DNA of 22,937 bases from an uncultured bacterium (GCA_946184715.1 CAMHGU010000013.1:1-22937); one strand, 5' to 3'. Shown: positions 7,473-15,118, counted from the first letter of the stretch. Made by a program: numbers and translations. Notes: a model not told the origin generated them from the letters alone.

Positions 7473-8867
7473 ATGTTTGACACCTTCTCCGAGTACCTTA
7501 CAAGTGTAGCCGACTTCGTGTGCGGCTATCCGCTATTCTGCCTGCTGATAGGCGGCGGGCTGTTTCTCTTTATAAGTTCGGGAGCGGTGTCGCTGCGGCG
7601 GTTGCCGTATTCCCTTGCCGCGCTTCGCGCAAAGGGCGACTCGTCGCAGGGCGAGATCTCGTCGGCCCAGGCGCTGGCATCGGTAGTAGCGGCCACCATA
7701 GGGCTGGGCAACATAGCGGGCGTGGCAATCGCGCTCGTGGTGGGCGGCCCGGGCGCGATATTCTGGATGTGGGTAAGCGCCTTAGTGGGAATGTGTACCA
7801 AATACCACGAGGGCGTGCTGGCTATTATGTACAAAGGCAAGGACCGCGAAGGGAAGCTGCAAGGCGGCCCGATGTATATCATCGACGAGGGCATGGGTCG
7901 GCGATGGCACTGGCTGGCGGTGTTCTTCGCCGTGGCCGGTATGTTTGGCACGCTATGCATAATGAACGCCAATCAGCTCACCGAAGCCGCGGTAGCCACC
8001 TTCACCACGCCCGAGTGGATCGACGGCAACGCTGTGCTCACAGCCATAGGCGGGGTGATAGGGTTGAGCAATCTATACACGTTCCGTCTGCTCTTCGGCA
8101 TTCTGGTAGCCGTGATAGTATCGGTGGTGGTGCTGGGCGGAGTGAAGCGCATAGCGTGGATGGCCTCGCGTATGGTCCCCACGATGGTCACGCTCTACTT
8201 TCTGCTTGTGCTTTACATCATCGTCACCCACATCTCGCGCGTGCCGGCAGCCTTCGGCAGCATCTTTACCGAGGCGTTTAATATCGATGCCGGGATAGGC
8301 GCCCTCGTGGGTATTGCCATTATCGGGGCGCGGCGCGCGGCGCTGGTCAACGATGCCGGTATCGGCACCGCCTCGCTGATGCACGGTGCCTCGAAAAACA
8401 CCGAGCCGGTGCGCGAAGGGCTGGTGGCTATGCTCGGCCCGTCGATTGACTCCGGCCTTGTGTGCACCCTCACCGCCATAGCGCTGCTACTATGCGGCAA
8501 CATACCCACCGGCGAAGGCGTGAAAGGCCTTGCCGTGGCGATGGACGCCTTCCGCGCGGCTATTCCCGCCGGCGATTATCTGCTGATGATAGTGGTGATT
8601 TTCTTCTCGCTATCGTCGATGTTCTCCTACTCCTACTACGGCACCAAATGCGCCGCCTACCTCTTCGGCGCGCGCCGAGCAAGGCTCTACACCTACTTCT
8701 TCATCGCCACGCTCGTGGTGTTTGCCGTGGTGCCTCTGCAGGCTGCCGTAGGGCTTTGCGACCTATTTTACGCCCTGATGGCCTTCCCCACTATGATTGC
8801 CATATTGACGCTCAGCGGCAAGGTGAGAGCCGCCACACGCCAATATTTCGCCACCCGCACCCGATAA
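7473..8867 (+). CDS. alanine/glycine:cation symporter (AGCS family)
   Basis: A 464-residue integral inner-membrane protein with roughly ten hydrophobic segments, matching the AGCS (AlsT/DagA) family of sodium- or proton-coupled alanine/glycine importers. The family signature is plain: GLGNIAGVAIA (77-87) followed by GGPGAIFWMW (91-100), a conserved KYHEG loop (110-114) and GGPMYI (131-136). In the second half, GIAIIGARRAALVNDAGIG is the second family hallmark. Length is normal and no disruption is seen. It is 31 nt downstream of the nucleotidyltransferase and may be read from the tyrS unit. The exact coupling ion and substrate preference are not visible. Confidence 0.93.
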   Translation: MFDTFSEYLTSVADFVCGYPLFCLLIGGGLFLFISSGAVSLRRLPYSLAALRAKGDSSQGEISSAQALASVVAATIGLGNIAGVAIALVVGGPGAIFWMWVSALVGMCTKYHEGVLAIMYKGKDREGKLQGGPMYIIDEGMGRRWHWLAVFFAVAGMFGTLCIMNANQLTEAAVATFTTPEWIDGNAVLTAIGGVIGLSNLYTFRLLFGILVAVIVSVVVLGGVKRIAWMASRMVPTMVTLYFLLVLYIIVTHISRVPAAFGSIFTEAFNIDAGIGALVGIAIIGARRAALVNDAGIGTASLMHGASKNTEPVREGLVAMLGPSIDSGLVCTLTAIALLLCGNIPTGEGVKGLAVAMDAFRAAIPAGDYLLMIVVIFFSLSSMFSYSYYGTKCAAYLFGARRARLYTYFFIATLVVFAVVPLQAAVGLCDLFYALMAFPTMIAILTLSGKVRAATRQYFATRTR

Positions 8868-8947
8868 GCTGCGGTGCAGAGCGAAGGCGTGATGCAATTT
8901 CGGGCCTACTCTCTACGTTATTAATATGATATCCAAAGCCGACGATT

Positions 8948-11314
8948 ATGAAACGTACCCTATATCTGATAGCTATCGCCCTGATAGCAGTAGTCGCCAA
9001 AGCCGACCTCGGAGTGGGCGACTGGCGTATGCACCCCACCTTCGGTAGCAACTACACCGGCCTTGTCGAGACCGCCGACCGCGTATATTACGCCTCCTCC
9101 AATGCCGTGTACTGCTACGACAAGAAGGAGGGCACCACCACCGACTACACCGTGCGCACTCGCCTCAACGGCGTGTCAATCAAGAGCATACACTACAACT
9201 TCGACGACAAATTCCTTGCCGTAGTGTACAACGACTCCAACATCGACTTCCTCTACGACGACGGCAACACGGTCAATCTGCCCGACATCAAGCTATCGAC
9301 CATCCAGGGCGACAAGTACATCAACGACCTCACTTTCGGCTCGGGCCGCACGATAGTGGCCACTTCGTTCGGCTACGTGATTTTCAACAACGAGCGCCAG
9401 GAGGTGAGCGAATCGCGCAATTTCGGCCTCGACGTAAGCTCGGCAGCCCTCACGGCCGACTATATAGTGCTCACCGCCGATAAGCGGATATTATACACCA
9501 AGACCGAAGGCAACCACTATAGCCTGAGCGACTTCAGCGAGACCACTACCATCGCCCCCACCTTCCTGCGGCCTATCGACGGCAACCGCTTTTTCTTCTA
9601 CTCCAACAAAAACATCTGGATAGGGCAGATCAACGATGCCGGCAAATACACCTCACGGATAGCACTGGCGAAGGAGATAGCCCACCTCGACCGAGCCGGC
9701 GACTACTGGTGCGCCAGCACCCACTCTTCCAATCAGGTCTATACCCTCAACGCCGAAGGCGAGGTGGTGTCGAGCCTTCGTGCCGAAGAGCAATATGCCC
9801 GCAAGGCGCTGCTTACCACCTATCAGAAGGATAACTACTGGCTTCTGTGCCGCGATGGCATCACCAATCTGCGCGCCGAGGCCGGCGGCGGCATCACCGT
9901 CATTTCCGACCTCTATAAGCCCAACGCCCTGACCGCCGACCGCCCCTTCAATATGCTCTACAACACCGGAAGCAAACAGCTGTACGTGGCCGACCGCGCC
10001 TCCACGCGCTACTACTCCGAGTACAACTTCTCCACGCCGCTGTGTGCCTTCGACGGCTACTCCTGGCAAGAGTTTACCCCCGAGATGCCCAATATCAACC
10101 CGGCGGCCCAATCGTCGATAGGCACCGGAATAGGCGCCCTCTACTCGCCGGTGTTCGACCCCGACGATCCCTCGGTAATGTATGCCGGCACCTGGTTTGA
10201 AGGCGTGTATAAATTCAAGGACAATAAGCCCGTGGCCAAATACGACTGGACCAACTCGCCGCTGACCCTCAACTGGGCCTGCATCTGCCCGGGCGTGCAA
10301 TTCGACACCGCCGGCAACCTCTGGGTGTGCCAGGCCGAGGACGAGCAGCACATCCTCTGCCTGCCGCGCGCCAAGCTTGCCCTCAACAACAACGTCACCG
10401 CGGCCGATTGGATTGAGTACCCCTTCGACGAGCTCCAGCTGATGAAATCGACAGTGTTCTTCAACACCAAGCTGACCAATGTGAAGCTTATCACCGATTG
10501 CCAATACGGCTCAGTGCTGTTTATGTTTACCGACAATGGCACCGTCGCCGTCACGAGCGACGACAAGCGCCGGCAGTTCCTCTCGCTCCCCGACCAGGAT
10601 GAGCGCTACTTCGAATGGAAATATATCAACTGCTTCGCCGAGGACCGCAACGGCCACGTGTGGATGGGCACCGACAACGGCGTGGTGGAGTTCAACCCTG
10701 AAGGATTCTACAGCGACGACTGGCGCATCAACCACATCAAAGTGCCTCGCGAGGATGGCACCGACAATGCCGACTACCTCCTCGAGGGCGTCGCCGTGCG
10801 CTCCATTGCTGTCGATGGCAGCAACCGCAAGTGGATAGGCACCGCCTCAGCCGGCGTACTCCTCGTCAATAGCGACGGTAGCAAAGTGCTCAAACAGTTC
10901 AATACCGACAACAGCTACCTCCCCGACAACTGCGTGGAGACCATCGTGTGCGACCCCAATAGCAACTCCGTGTATTTCGGCACCCCCGCCGGCTTGGTTG
11001 AGTACGGCAGCGACGCTGTCAAGTCGGCCGAAGACTTCTCTGAAGCTTACGCCTATCCCAACCCCGTGGCCCCCGACTACTACGGGCTTGTCACCATCAC
11101 CAACCTCGTCGACAACAGCCTCGTCAAGATAGCCGACGCCTTCGGCAACGTGGTATATACCGGCCGCTCCGAGGGCGGAATGATGACTTGGGACTGCAAC
11201 AGCGCACTCTCCGGCCGGCGCGTGGCCTCGGGCGTGTACTACGTGTATATGTCAAGCTCCTCCGACGGCTCCGGCTCTAAAGGCGCCGTGGCCAAAATTC
11301 TCGTACTCAAATAA
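8948..11314 (+). CDS. porZ: PorZ-like T9SS surface protein (two beta-propellers plus C-terminal domain)
   Basis: 788 residues, close to P. gingivalis PorZ (about 776). A signal peptide (MKRTLYLIAIALIAVVAKA) is followed by the PorZ-type N-terminal propeller beginning GVGDWRMHPTF. Its hallmark runs are visible: KFLAVVYNDSNIDFLYDDG, GDKYINDLTF and TSFGYVIFNNE. A second set of propeller-like repeats (GHVWMGTDNGVVEFNPEGF, NRKWIGTASAGVLLVN) follows. The last ~89 residues (AYPNPVAP... VASGVYYVYM... KILVLK) form a type A T9SS C-terminal domain. In P. gingivalis, PorZ sits on the cell surface in the attachment complex with PorU, PorV and PorQ and supplies A-LPS for anchoring cargo. The family assignment is from pattern memory; a generic two-component-regulator propeller protein is the alternative. 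A small lipoprotein follows after 27 nt. Confidence 0.72.
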   Translation: MKRTLYLIAIALIAVVAKADLGVGDWRMHPTFGSNYTGLVETADRVYYASSNAVYCYDKKEGTTTDYTVRTRLNGVSIKSIHYNFDDKFLAVVYNDSNIDFLYDDGNTVNLPDIKLSTIQGDKYINDLTFGSGRTIVATSFGYVIFNNERQEVSESRNFGLDVSSAALTADYIVLTADKRILYTKTEGNHYSLSDFSETTTIAPTFLRPIDGNRFFFYSNKNIWIGQINDAGKYTSRIALAKEIAHLDRAGDYWCASTHSSNQVYTLNAEGEVVSSLRAEEQYARKALLTTYQKDNYWLLCRDGITNLRAEAGGGITVISDLYKPNALTADRPFNMLYNTGSKQLYVADRASTRYYSEYNFSTPLCAFDGYSWQEFTPEMPNINPAAQSSIGTGIGALYSPVFDPDDPSVMYAGTWFEGVYKFKDNKPVAKYDWTNSPLTLNWACICPGVQFDTAGNLWVCQAEDEQHILCLPRAKLALNNNVTAADWIEYPFDELQLMKSTVFFNTKLTNVKLITDCQYGSVLFMFTDNGTVAVTSDDKRRQFLSLPDQDERYFEWKYINCFAEDRNGHVWMGTDNGVVEFNPEGFYSDDWRINHIKVPREDGTDNADYLLEGVAVRSIAVDGSNRKWIGTASAGVLLVNSDGSKVLKQFNTDNSYLPDNCVETIVCDPNSNSVYFGTPAGLVEYGSDAVKSAEDFSEAYAYPNPVAPDYYGLVTITNLVDNSLVKIADAFGNVVYTGRSEGGMMTWDCNSALSGRRVASGVYYVYMSSSSDGSGSKGAVAKILVLK

Positions 11315-11341
11315 TACCTATATTATCCACCTAAAAACTAA

Positions 11342-11893
11342 ATGCTTATGAAGAATTTATTAACCATCGCAGTCGCAGCTCTCGCCTTGGTGATGAGCTC
11401 CTGCATGAGCGAGAACCAAAAGGCGCTGCTCGGCACGTGGGATCGCGTCATCGATGACACTTGCCACGTAGAGTACACCTTCAATGACGACGGCACCTTT
11501 ACCTCTACAGCCTACTACATCGAAGATTTTAATGAGAAGCTCGACGATGAAGGTACCACCGTAAAGCTCCGTGCCAGCTACCACTACAATCTGCAAGGCA
11601 CCTACTCCTTCGTTATCGGGGTGGCTGAGCTGACCTACAACAACGACAAGATTACCGGCGCCGTTGACGACCTCGAGCTTGCCGACCCCGAAAACACTCC
11701 CAAAAAGGTCGCTGCCTTTTTCAATGATGAGATGAAGAACGATAAGCAGTATCGCGATGACCTTCAGAAGGCTGTAGATGAAAACCAGGGCATACGCGAA
11801 GGCAACCGCGAAACCTTCACCGACGTGAAAATCGAAGGCAATACCCTCACCGGCAAGCACGACAAAGAACCGTTCACGATGACCCGCAAATAA
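11342..11893 (+). CDS. lipocalin-like lipoprotein (183 aa)
   Basis: The N-terminus carries a lipoprotein signal, with hydrophobic AVAALALV and lipobox VMSSC (Cys21). An in-frame ATG two codons later (11348) is an equally good start. The mature part opens LLGTWDRV... VEYTFNDDGTFTSTAYY, the pattern of Bacteroidetes lipocalin-like or 'DUF'-type beta-barrel lipoproteins, and ends in DVKIEGNTLTGKHDKEPFTM. Function unknown; probably anchored in the outer membrane facing the periplasm or surface. It lies 27 nt after the PorZ-like gene on the same strand and has no promoter element of its own that I can see, so it is probably co-transcribed. A strong hairpin follows 28 nt after the stop. Confidence 0.8.
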   Translation: MLMKNLLTIAVAALALVMSSCMSENQKALLGTWDRVIDDTCHVEYTFNDDGTFTSTAYYIEDFNEKLDDEGTTVKLRASYHYNLQGTYSFVIGVAELTYNNDKITGAVDDLELADPENTPKKVAAFFNDEMKNDKQYRDDLQKAVDENQGIREGNRETFTDVKIEGNTLTGKHDKEPFTMTRK

Positions 11894-11921
11894 GGCCCAT
11901 CGTCCCTACAACCCACTACAG

Positions 11922-11953
11922 CGAAGCCGCGAGCCTTCAAGCCCGCGGCTTCG
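11922..11953 (+). terminator. terminator-type hairpin after the lipoprotein gene
   Basis: Perfect 10-bp GC-rich stem CGAAGCCGCG/CGCGGCTTCG with a 12-nt loop, 28 nt past the stop. Only a mixed T-containing tail (TCCATTGTTT) follows, so it is a plausible terminator of the plus-strand unit without a long U tract. Confidence 0.6.
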
Positions 11954-11994
11954 TCCATTGTTTACCGCCATCCCCGCTTGCCGCCGAACAACAG

Positions 11995-12026
11995 AAGGAG
12001 CCGCAAGCTGATGCTCGCGGCTCCTT
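11995..12026 (-). terminator. terminator of tRNA-Ala
   Basis: Perfect 10-bp stem AAGGAGCCGC/GCGGCTCCTT around a 12-nt loop that can add an inner AGC/GCT stem with a 4-nt cap. It begins 9 nt after the tRNA-Ala 3' end on the minus strand and is followed by CTGTTGTT. On the plus strand it ends CTCCTTTCTC, so it may work in both directions. Confidence 0.65.
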
Positions 12027-12034
12027 TCTCGGGG

Positions 12035-12107
12035 TGGAGCCAATCGGACTCGAACCGACCACCTCCACAATGCCATTGTGGCGCTCTACCAGATGAGCTA
12101 TGACCCC
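12035..12107 (-). tRNA. tRNA-Ala (anticodon GGC)
   Basis: A 73-nt cloverleaf folds completely. The acceptor is GGGGTCA/TGGCTCC with the G3:U70 wobble that defines alanine identity. The D stem is GCTC/GAGC, and the anticodon stem CCACA/TGTGG carries loop ATGGCAT (anticodon GGC). The T arm is GTCGG-TTCGAGT-CCGAT and the discriminator is A. The CCA end is not fully encoded (CCCC follows). It has its own promoter and terminator. Confidence 0.95.
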
Positions 12108-12119
12108 TTGTTTCGGCTG

Positions 12120-12150
12120 CAAAGATAGGCAGTTTTTGATTACTGTGCAA
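12120..12150 (-). promoter_or_regulatory. full Bacteroidetes promoter of tRNA-Ala
   Basis: Minus-strand TTG (12148-12150), a 20-nt spacer, then TATCTTTG (12120-12127) match the -33/-7 consensus. The -7 box ends 12 nt before the mature tRNA, so the 5' leader is short. Confidence 0.8.
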
Positions 12151-12253
12151 GCCTTTCCCCAATTTTTTCGCAAAAATATTGCAACGGTGTCGCTTGCGAG
12201 AAACCGTGATGAAAAAGATACCGCGCGGTGTTCTCTTTTTCAGGGAAAATGGC

Positions 12254-12261
12254 TACTTTTG
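12254..12261 (+). promoter_or_regulatory. -7 promoter element for the hydrolase-kinase lipoprotein
   Basis: TACTTTTG matches TAnnTTTG, 42 nt before the ATG at 12304. A TTC rather than TTG lies 20 nt upstream. It supports starting translation at 12304 and not at the in-frame ATG inside the tRNA. Confidence 0.55.
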
Positions 12262-12303
12262 TGGAAAGGCTACTTGACTAACCAATTAATTATTAGATAC
12301 ACT

Positions 12304-14235
12304 ATGAAACCTGCTATTCCTCTATGGCTCGGCGCGCTGGCAATGCTGGCCGTGATAAGCCTCGGCTCCTGCGGCACCAAGCGCGTAGCCACCACGACGA
12401 GCGCGCCCGCGCCCGCTGTTACAAAGCAACCCGTGAAGATGATTCTCGACTCCGACTTCGGCAGCTCTACCGACGACCTCTTCGCCCTCGTGATGCTCAA
12501 CCACTACATCGACGATGGGCTGGTGGACCTCAAAGGCGTTATCGTGGACCGCGAAGGCGAGAAGAACGCCGGTGTGGTCGATATCTTCAACACCTACTAT
12601 GGCCACCCCAATATCCCGATAGGCATAGAGCGCAACGGCGTGAAGAACCCACGCTGCTTTATCCCCTACAACGGGATATGCGACCTCGTCGATGCTCAGG
12701 GGCAACCGCTCTTCGAGCGCAGTGTCGATACCCGCACCCTCCCCGACGGCTACAAGCTCTACCGGCAGCTGCTCAGCCAGGCCGACGACAAGTCGATAGT
12801 AATCGTGGCAATCGGCTTCGCCACCACGCTCTCGCAGCTCATCGAGTCGGGGGCCGACCAATATTCCGAACTGAGCGGCCTCGACCTGCTCGAGCGCAAG
12901 GTGAAGTCGATCTACATCCAGTCGGGACGTTTTGAGGCCGGCGATAGCCTCAGCGGCTACAATATGCGCGCCGCCTCGCGCCAGTCGGCCATTCTCTACG
13001 ACAAGCTGCCGGCGAGCGTCGACCTGATAATGTCGCCCAGCAACGTGGGCGACGCAATGAATTACCTGCCCGCCGATGTGCTCTCCGACCTCTCCACCAC
13101 CACGCTCAACCCCGTCAAAGCCGTATATACCCACTACACCTGCGACACCGGCCAGCGAATGTGGGACACCAACTGTCTCGTCAACGCCGTGCTTGGCGAC
13201 GACGAGTACTATATGTCGCCCCGAGGGTGGGTCACCTTCATCGACAAAGGCGAGAACTCGCTGATGCTCTTCAAGGAAGACCCCAATGGCAACGCCCGCT
13301 ACCAGCTGCCAGGCGACTCCTACTTCGCGCAGACCAAGCTGATGGATATCCGCCGCCATACCCGCCAGCACGGCCACCCCGCCGTGTTCACCATCGAAGC
13401 GCCACAGCCGCAGCTCACCAAGTGGGACGCAGCCACCTGGGTGATACCACGCACCGGCCAGCTCATCGACAAATACTTGGGTAGCGCCGGCAATAAGCTC
13501 GACCCCAACAACGTGCGCGCCATGCTCCGTCCCATCGGCTACATCAACAGCAACGAGCCCGATTATCAATCGGCTGAGCGTATCCTCACCGACACCCTCT
13601 ACACCACGATGCTCAACCGCGCCATCGCGCGTGGCAATCGCAGCCTCGTTATCGTCACCGGCCCGCCGGCAAGCGGCAAGAGCACGGCCGTCAAGGCTCT
13701 CAACCTCAAGGGCGCCGGCCTTATCTACGACGCCGACCTCTCGGTAAATTCTCAGCTCAGCGAAGCCATAGCCCGCGCCAAGCGTATGGGAATGACCGAC
13801 ATCACCCTCGTGATGGTGCGCAACGACCTGCTCACCTGCTTCAAGAACGCCGTCAACCGCGGCAAGACCGAGTGGCGCTTCACGCCGCTGCCGCAATTGC
13901 TCGCCTCGTTCCGCGCCACTGAGGGCAACATCGAGTACATCGCCCGTCAGTACCCCGACGTGGAGATTATCCCCGTAGATTGCACCGGCAATCAGGGCGT
14001 GCACGTGGTTGACGTGGCCGACGCCCTTAAGTGGAATTATGAGCCTTCGCAAGAGGAGATACACTCCGTGCTCACCTATCTGCTCGGCGCCATCGAAGGC
14101 GGCGACCTCCGCGGCAGCGAGATTCCCGATGCCGCGGGCGACGTGCTCAGCATCACCGGCCTCGACGCCCCCAACCGCGAGCTCGCCCGCGCCATCAACG
14201 TCAAGGTGCAGGAGGCAAAGCGCCAGCTCCGATAA
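12304..14235 (+). CDS. lipoprotein fusing a nucleoside-hydrolase-like domain to a zeta-toxin-like P-loop kinase domain (643 aa)
   Basis: A signal peptide with lipobox ISLGSC (Cys23) predicts a lipid-anchored exported protein. Residues about 44-395 resemble inosine-uridine nucleoside hydrolases. MILDSDFGSSTDDLFAL (46-62) corresponds to the calcium-binding DTDxGxDD motif with two extra residues, and WDTNCLVNAVLG (287-298) sits where the family has its second metal aspartate. Residues about 440-643 form a P-loop domain with Walker A GPPASGKST (453-461), IYDADLS (474-480) with acidic residues where zeta-toxin kinases bind substrate, then an Arg-rich helix (VRNDLLTCFKNAVNRGK). The start at 12304 is set by the signal peptide and promoter; the same frame is open upstream through the tRNA region. 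A P-loop kinase in an exported lipoprotein is odd, since the periplasm lacks ATP. No antitoxin gene adjoins it. Substrates unknown. Confidence 0.8.
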   Translation: MKPAIPLWLGALAMLAVISLGSCGTKRVATTTSAPAPAVTKQPVKMILDSDFGSSTDDLFALVMLNHYIDDGLVDLKGVIVDREGEKNAGVVDIFNTYYGHPNIPIGIERNGVKNPRCFIPYNGICDLVDAQGQPLFERSVDTRTLPDGYKLYRQLLSQADDKSIVIVAIGFATTLSQLIESGADQYSELSGLDLLERKVKSIYIQSGRFEAGDSLSGYNMRAASRQSAILYDKLPASVDLIMSPSNVGDAMNYLPADVLSDLSTTTLNPVKAVYTHYTCDTGQRMWDTNCLVNAVLGDDEYYMSPRGWVTFIDKGENSLMLFKEDPNGNARYQLPGDSYFAQTKLMDIRRHTRQHGHPAVFTIEAPQPQLTKWDAATWVIPRTGQLIDKYLGSAGNKLDPNNVRAMLRPIGYINSNEPDYQSAERILTDTLYTTMLNRAIARGNRSLVIVTGPPASGKSTAVKALNLKGAGLIYDADLSVNSQLSEAIARAKRMGMTDITLVMVRNDLLTCFKNAVNRGKTEWRFTPLPQLLASFRATEGNIEYIARQYPDVEIIPVDCTGNQGVHVVDVADALKWNYEPSQEEIHSVLTYLLGAIEGGDLRGSEIPDAAGDVLSITGLDAPNRELARAINVKVQEAKRQLR

Positions 14236-14271
14236 CACGGCATCACCTCCCTATATATTATAAGGAGAAAG

Positions 14272-14302
14272 CACCCGCGGTAAGCAGCCCTTGCCGCGGG
14301 TG
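14272..14302 (+). terminator. terminator hairpin after the hydrolase-kinase lipoprotein
   Basis: Perfect 9-bp stem CACCCGCGG/CCGCGGGTG with a 13-nt loop that can form an inner AAG/CTT stem, 36 nt after the stop. No U tract follows on plus; CTTTCTCCTT follows on minus. Confidence 0.6.
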
Positions 14303-14352
14303 TCGCTTCAAGCGGCAGGCAGTTTTAACCACCGGACGAGGCTCCCGCGCTC

Positions 14353-14360
14353 TACCTTTG
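14353..14360 (+). promoter_or_regulatory. -7 promoter element for the small membrane protein
   Basis: TACCTTTG matches TAnnTTTG, 23 nt before the ATG at 14384. No TTG box at the usual distance. Confidence 0.6.
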
Positions 14361-14383
14361 CCGCCACACAAAAAGAGAACGTT

Positions 14384-14647
14384 ATGACGCAACACACGAA
14401 AGACATAATCCAATACGCCACGGCCGTGGCGATGGTAGCCTCGGCTATCGCGCTGGCTTTTATGAGCTTCGCGATGATAGTGGAGATTCACTCCTCGGTG
14501 CTGGTGTACGCCTCCGAGGCTTTGGCCTACGCCGCCGGAATCTTCGGCGTGAGCCTCTACTTCCGCCACAAAATAGGCGAAATCGACCGCCGCATCAAGA
14601 ACCTCGGCGACCCCCGCACCCCCGCCAATCCCGGCAGCGAAGCATAG
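14384..14647 (+). CDS. small two-TM membrane protein (87 aa)
   Basis: The frame begins MTQHTKDIIQYATAVAMVAS. It has two hydrophobic segments, about 12-34 and about 40-60 (VLVYASEALAYAAGIFGVSL), followed by a basic/polar tail RHKIGEIDRRIKNLGD. It should sit in the inner membrane as a hairpin. The frame is open further upstream to 14291, but that would run through the terminator and promoter, and the upstream residues look non-coding. I therefore choose the ATG 23 nt after the -7 box. No family recognised; similar small 'holin-like' proteins are frequent as hypotheticals in Bacteroidales. It stands alone between a terminator and a non-coding patch. Confidence 0.65.
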   Translation: MTQHTKDIIQYATAVAMVASAIALAFMSFAMIVEIHSSVLVYASEALAYAAGIFGVSLYFRHKIGEIDRRIKNLGDPRTPANPGSEA

Positions 14648-14700
14648 TGACCAAGCCGTCTATTCCTGTCTTCCGCAAAGGGGCTCACTCTCCTCGCGGG

Positions 14701-14768
14701 CGATGTCGTCTACACACCACAGCGCTGCCGCAAAATCAGGTCGAAGACCTGACGATGTCGTTAACACA
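14701..14768. repeat. imperfect direct repeat, 16 nt, 52-nt period
   Basis: CGATGTCGTCTACACA (14701-14716) recurs as CGATGTCGTTAACACA (14753-14768), 14 of 16 identical, flanking the first GAA-loop hairpin. Non-coding. Confidence 0.6.
14736..14752. repeat. GAA-triloop hairpin 1
   Basis: TCAGGTC-GAA-GACCTGA, a perfect 7-bp stem with a three-base loop. First of three neighbouring hairpins sharing the same loop. Confidence 0.6.
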
Positions 14769-14807
14769 TTGTGCGGAGCATGCCGAAGGTATGCTTCGCA
14801 CTGTGTG
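14765..14807. repeat. GAA-triloop hairpin 2 (20-bp stem)
   Basis: Two 20-nt arms (14765-14784 and 14788-14807) pair at 19 of 20 positions (three wobble pairs, one T-T mismatch) around GAA at 14785-14787. No flanking U tract is seen. Much too long to be chance. Confidence 0.7.
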
Positions 14808-14827
14808 ATTGGCGACACTTCCCACAA

Positions 14828-14858
14828 TGCAGGCACGTCGAAGATGTGCCGATATGCA
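14828..14858. repeat. GAA-triloop hairpin 3
   Basis: GGCACGTC-GAA-GATGTGCC (14832-14850) is an 8-bp stem with one wobble. TGCA on both sides (14828-14831 and 14855-14858) can add four pairs with a GATA bulge. Confidence 0.6.
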
Positions 14859-14886
14859 ACAAGTAGGGCGACGTATATATAAGAGA

Positions 14887-14923
14887 AATCGCTAATCAAC
14901 CGTACTTCAGTCGATTAGCGATT
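14887..14923 (-). terminator. terminator of tRNA-Leu
   Basis: Perfect 11-bp stem AATCGCTAATC/GATTAGCGATT with a 15-nt loop, starting 18 nt after the tRNA 3' end on the minus strand and followed there by T-rich TCTCTTATATATA. A good intrinsic terminator. Confidence 0.7.
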
Positions 14924-14941
14924 ATCTTTGCACTTAGATAG

Positions 14942-15025
14942 TGCCCTAAGCGGGACTCGAACCCGCAAGAGGAAACCCTCACTAGTCCCTGAAACTAGCG
15001 CGTCTACCAATTCCGCCATCAGGGC
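14942..15025 (-). tRNA. tRNA-Leu (anticodon CAG)
   Basis: An 84-nt class II tRNA. The acceptor is GCCCTGA/TTAGGGC and the D region is GCG...TTGGTAGACGC. The anticodon stem CTAGT/ACTAG carries loop TTCAGGG (anticodon CAG). A long variable arm has a GAGG/CCTC stem, the T arm is GCGGG-TTCGAGT-CCCGC, and the discriminator is A. CCA is not encoded. Its promoter lies immediately upstream. Confidence 0.95.
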
Positions 15026-15035
15026 TTTTGCGCGG

Positions 15036-15066
15036 CAAAGGTAATAAGTTTTTCGCAATTGCGCAA
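15036..15066 (-). promoter_or_regulatory. full Bacteroidetes promoter of tRNA-Leu
   Basis: Minus-strand TTG (15064-15066), 20-nt spacer, then TACCTTTG (15036-15043), the same architecture as the tRNA-Ala promoter. The -7 box ends 10 nt before the tRNA. Confidence 0.8.
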
Positions 15067-15067
15067 C

Positions 15068-15091
15068 ATTTTGCCGCCGCGGGGGCAAAAT
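15068..15091 (-). terminator. terminator-type hairpin after the GT2 gene
   Basis: Perfect 8-bp stem ATTTTGCC/GGCAAAAT around an 8-nt GC-rich loop, 27 nt after the glycosyltransferase stop on the minus strand. It abuts the -33 box of the tRNA-Leu promoter and should insulate the tRNA from read-through. Confidence 0.55.
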
Positions 15092-15118
15092 ATTTTCAGC
15101 GCGATGTAGCCATCAGGA

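Noticed and set aside
12100..12303. 68-codon N-terminal extension of the hydrolase-kinase ORF
   Set aside because: It begins inside tRNA-Ala and runs through two promoters; the lipoprotein signal starts at 12304.
13640..14235. Zeta-type toxin-antitoxin module
   Set aside because: No epsilon-like antitoxin adjoins it and the domain is part of a predicted exported lipoprotein.
12322..14238. 638-residue minus-strand frame opposite the hydrolase-kinase gene
   Set aside because: A GC-bias shadow; the plus strand has a signal peptide, motifs and a promoter.
14660..14899. 79-residue minus-strand ORF
   Set aside because: It runs across the three hairpins and has no promoter, start context or family features.
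14923..14930. Plus-strand TATCTTTG resembling a -7 promoter element
   Set aside because: No TTG box and no gene downstream on plus for over 1 kb; it lies at the tRNA-Leu terminator, probably chance.
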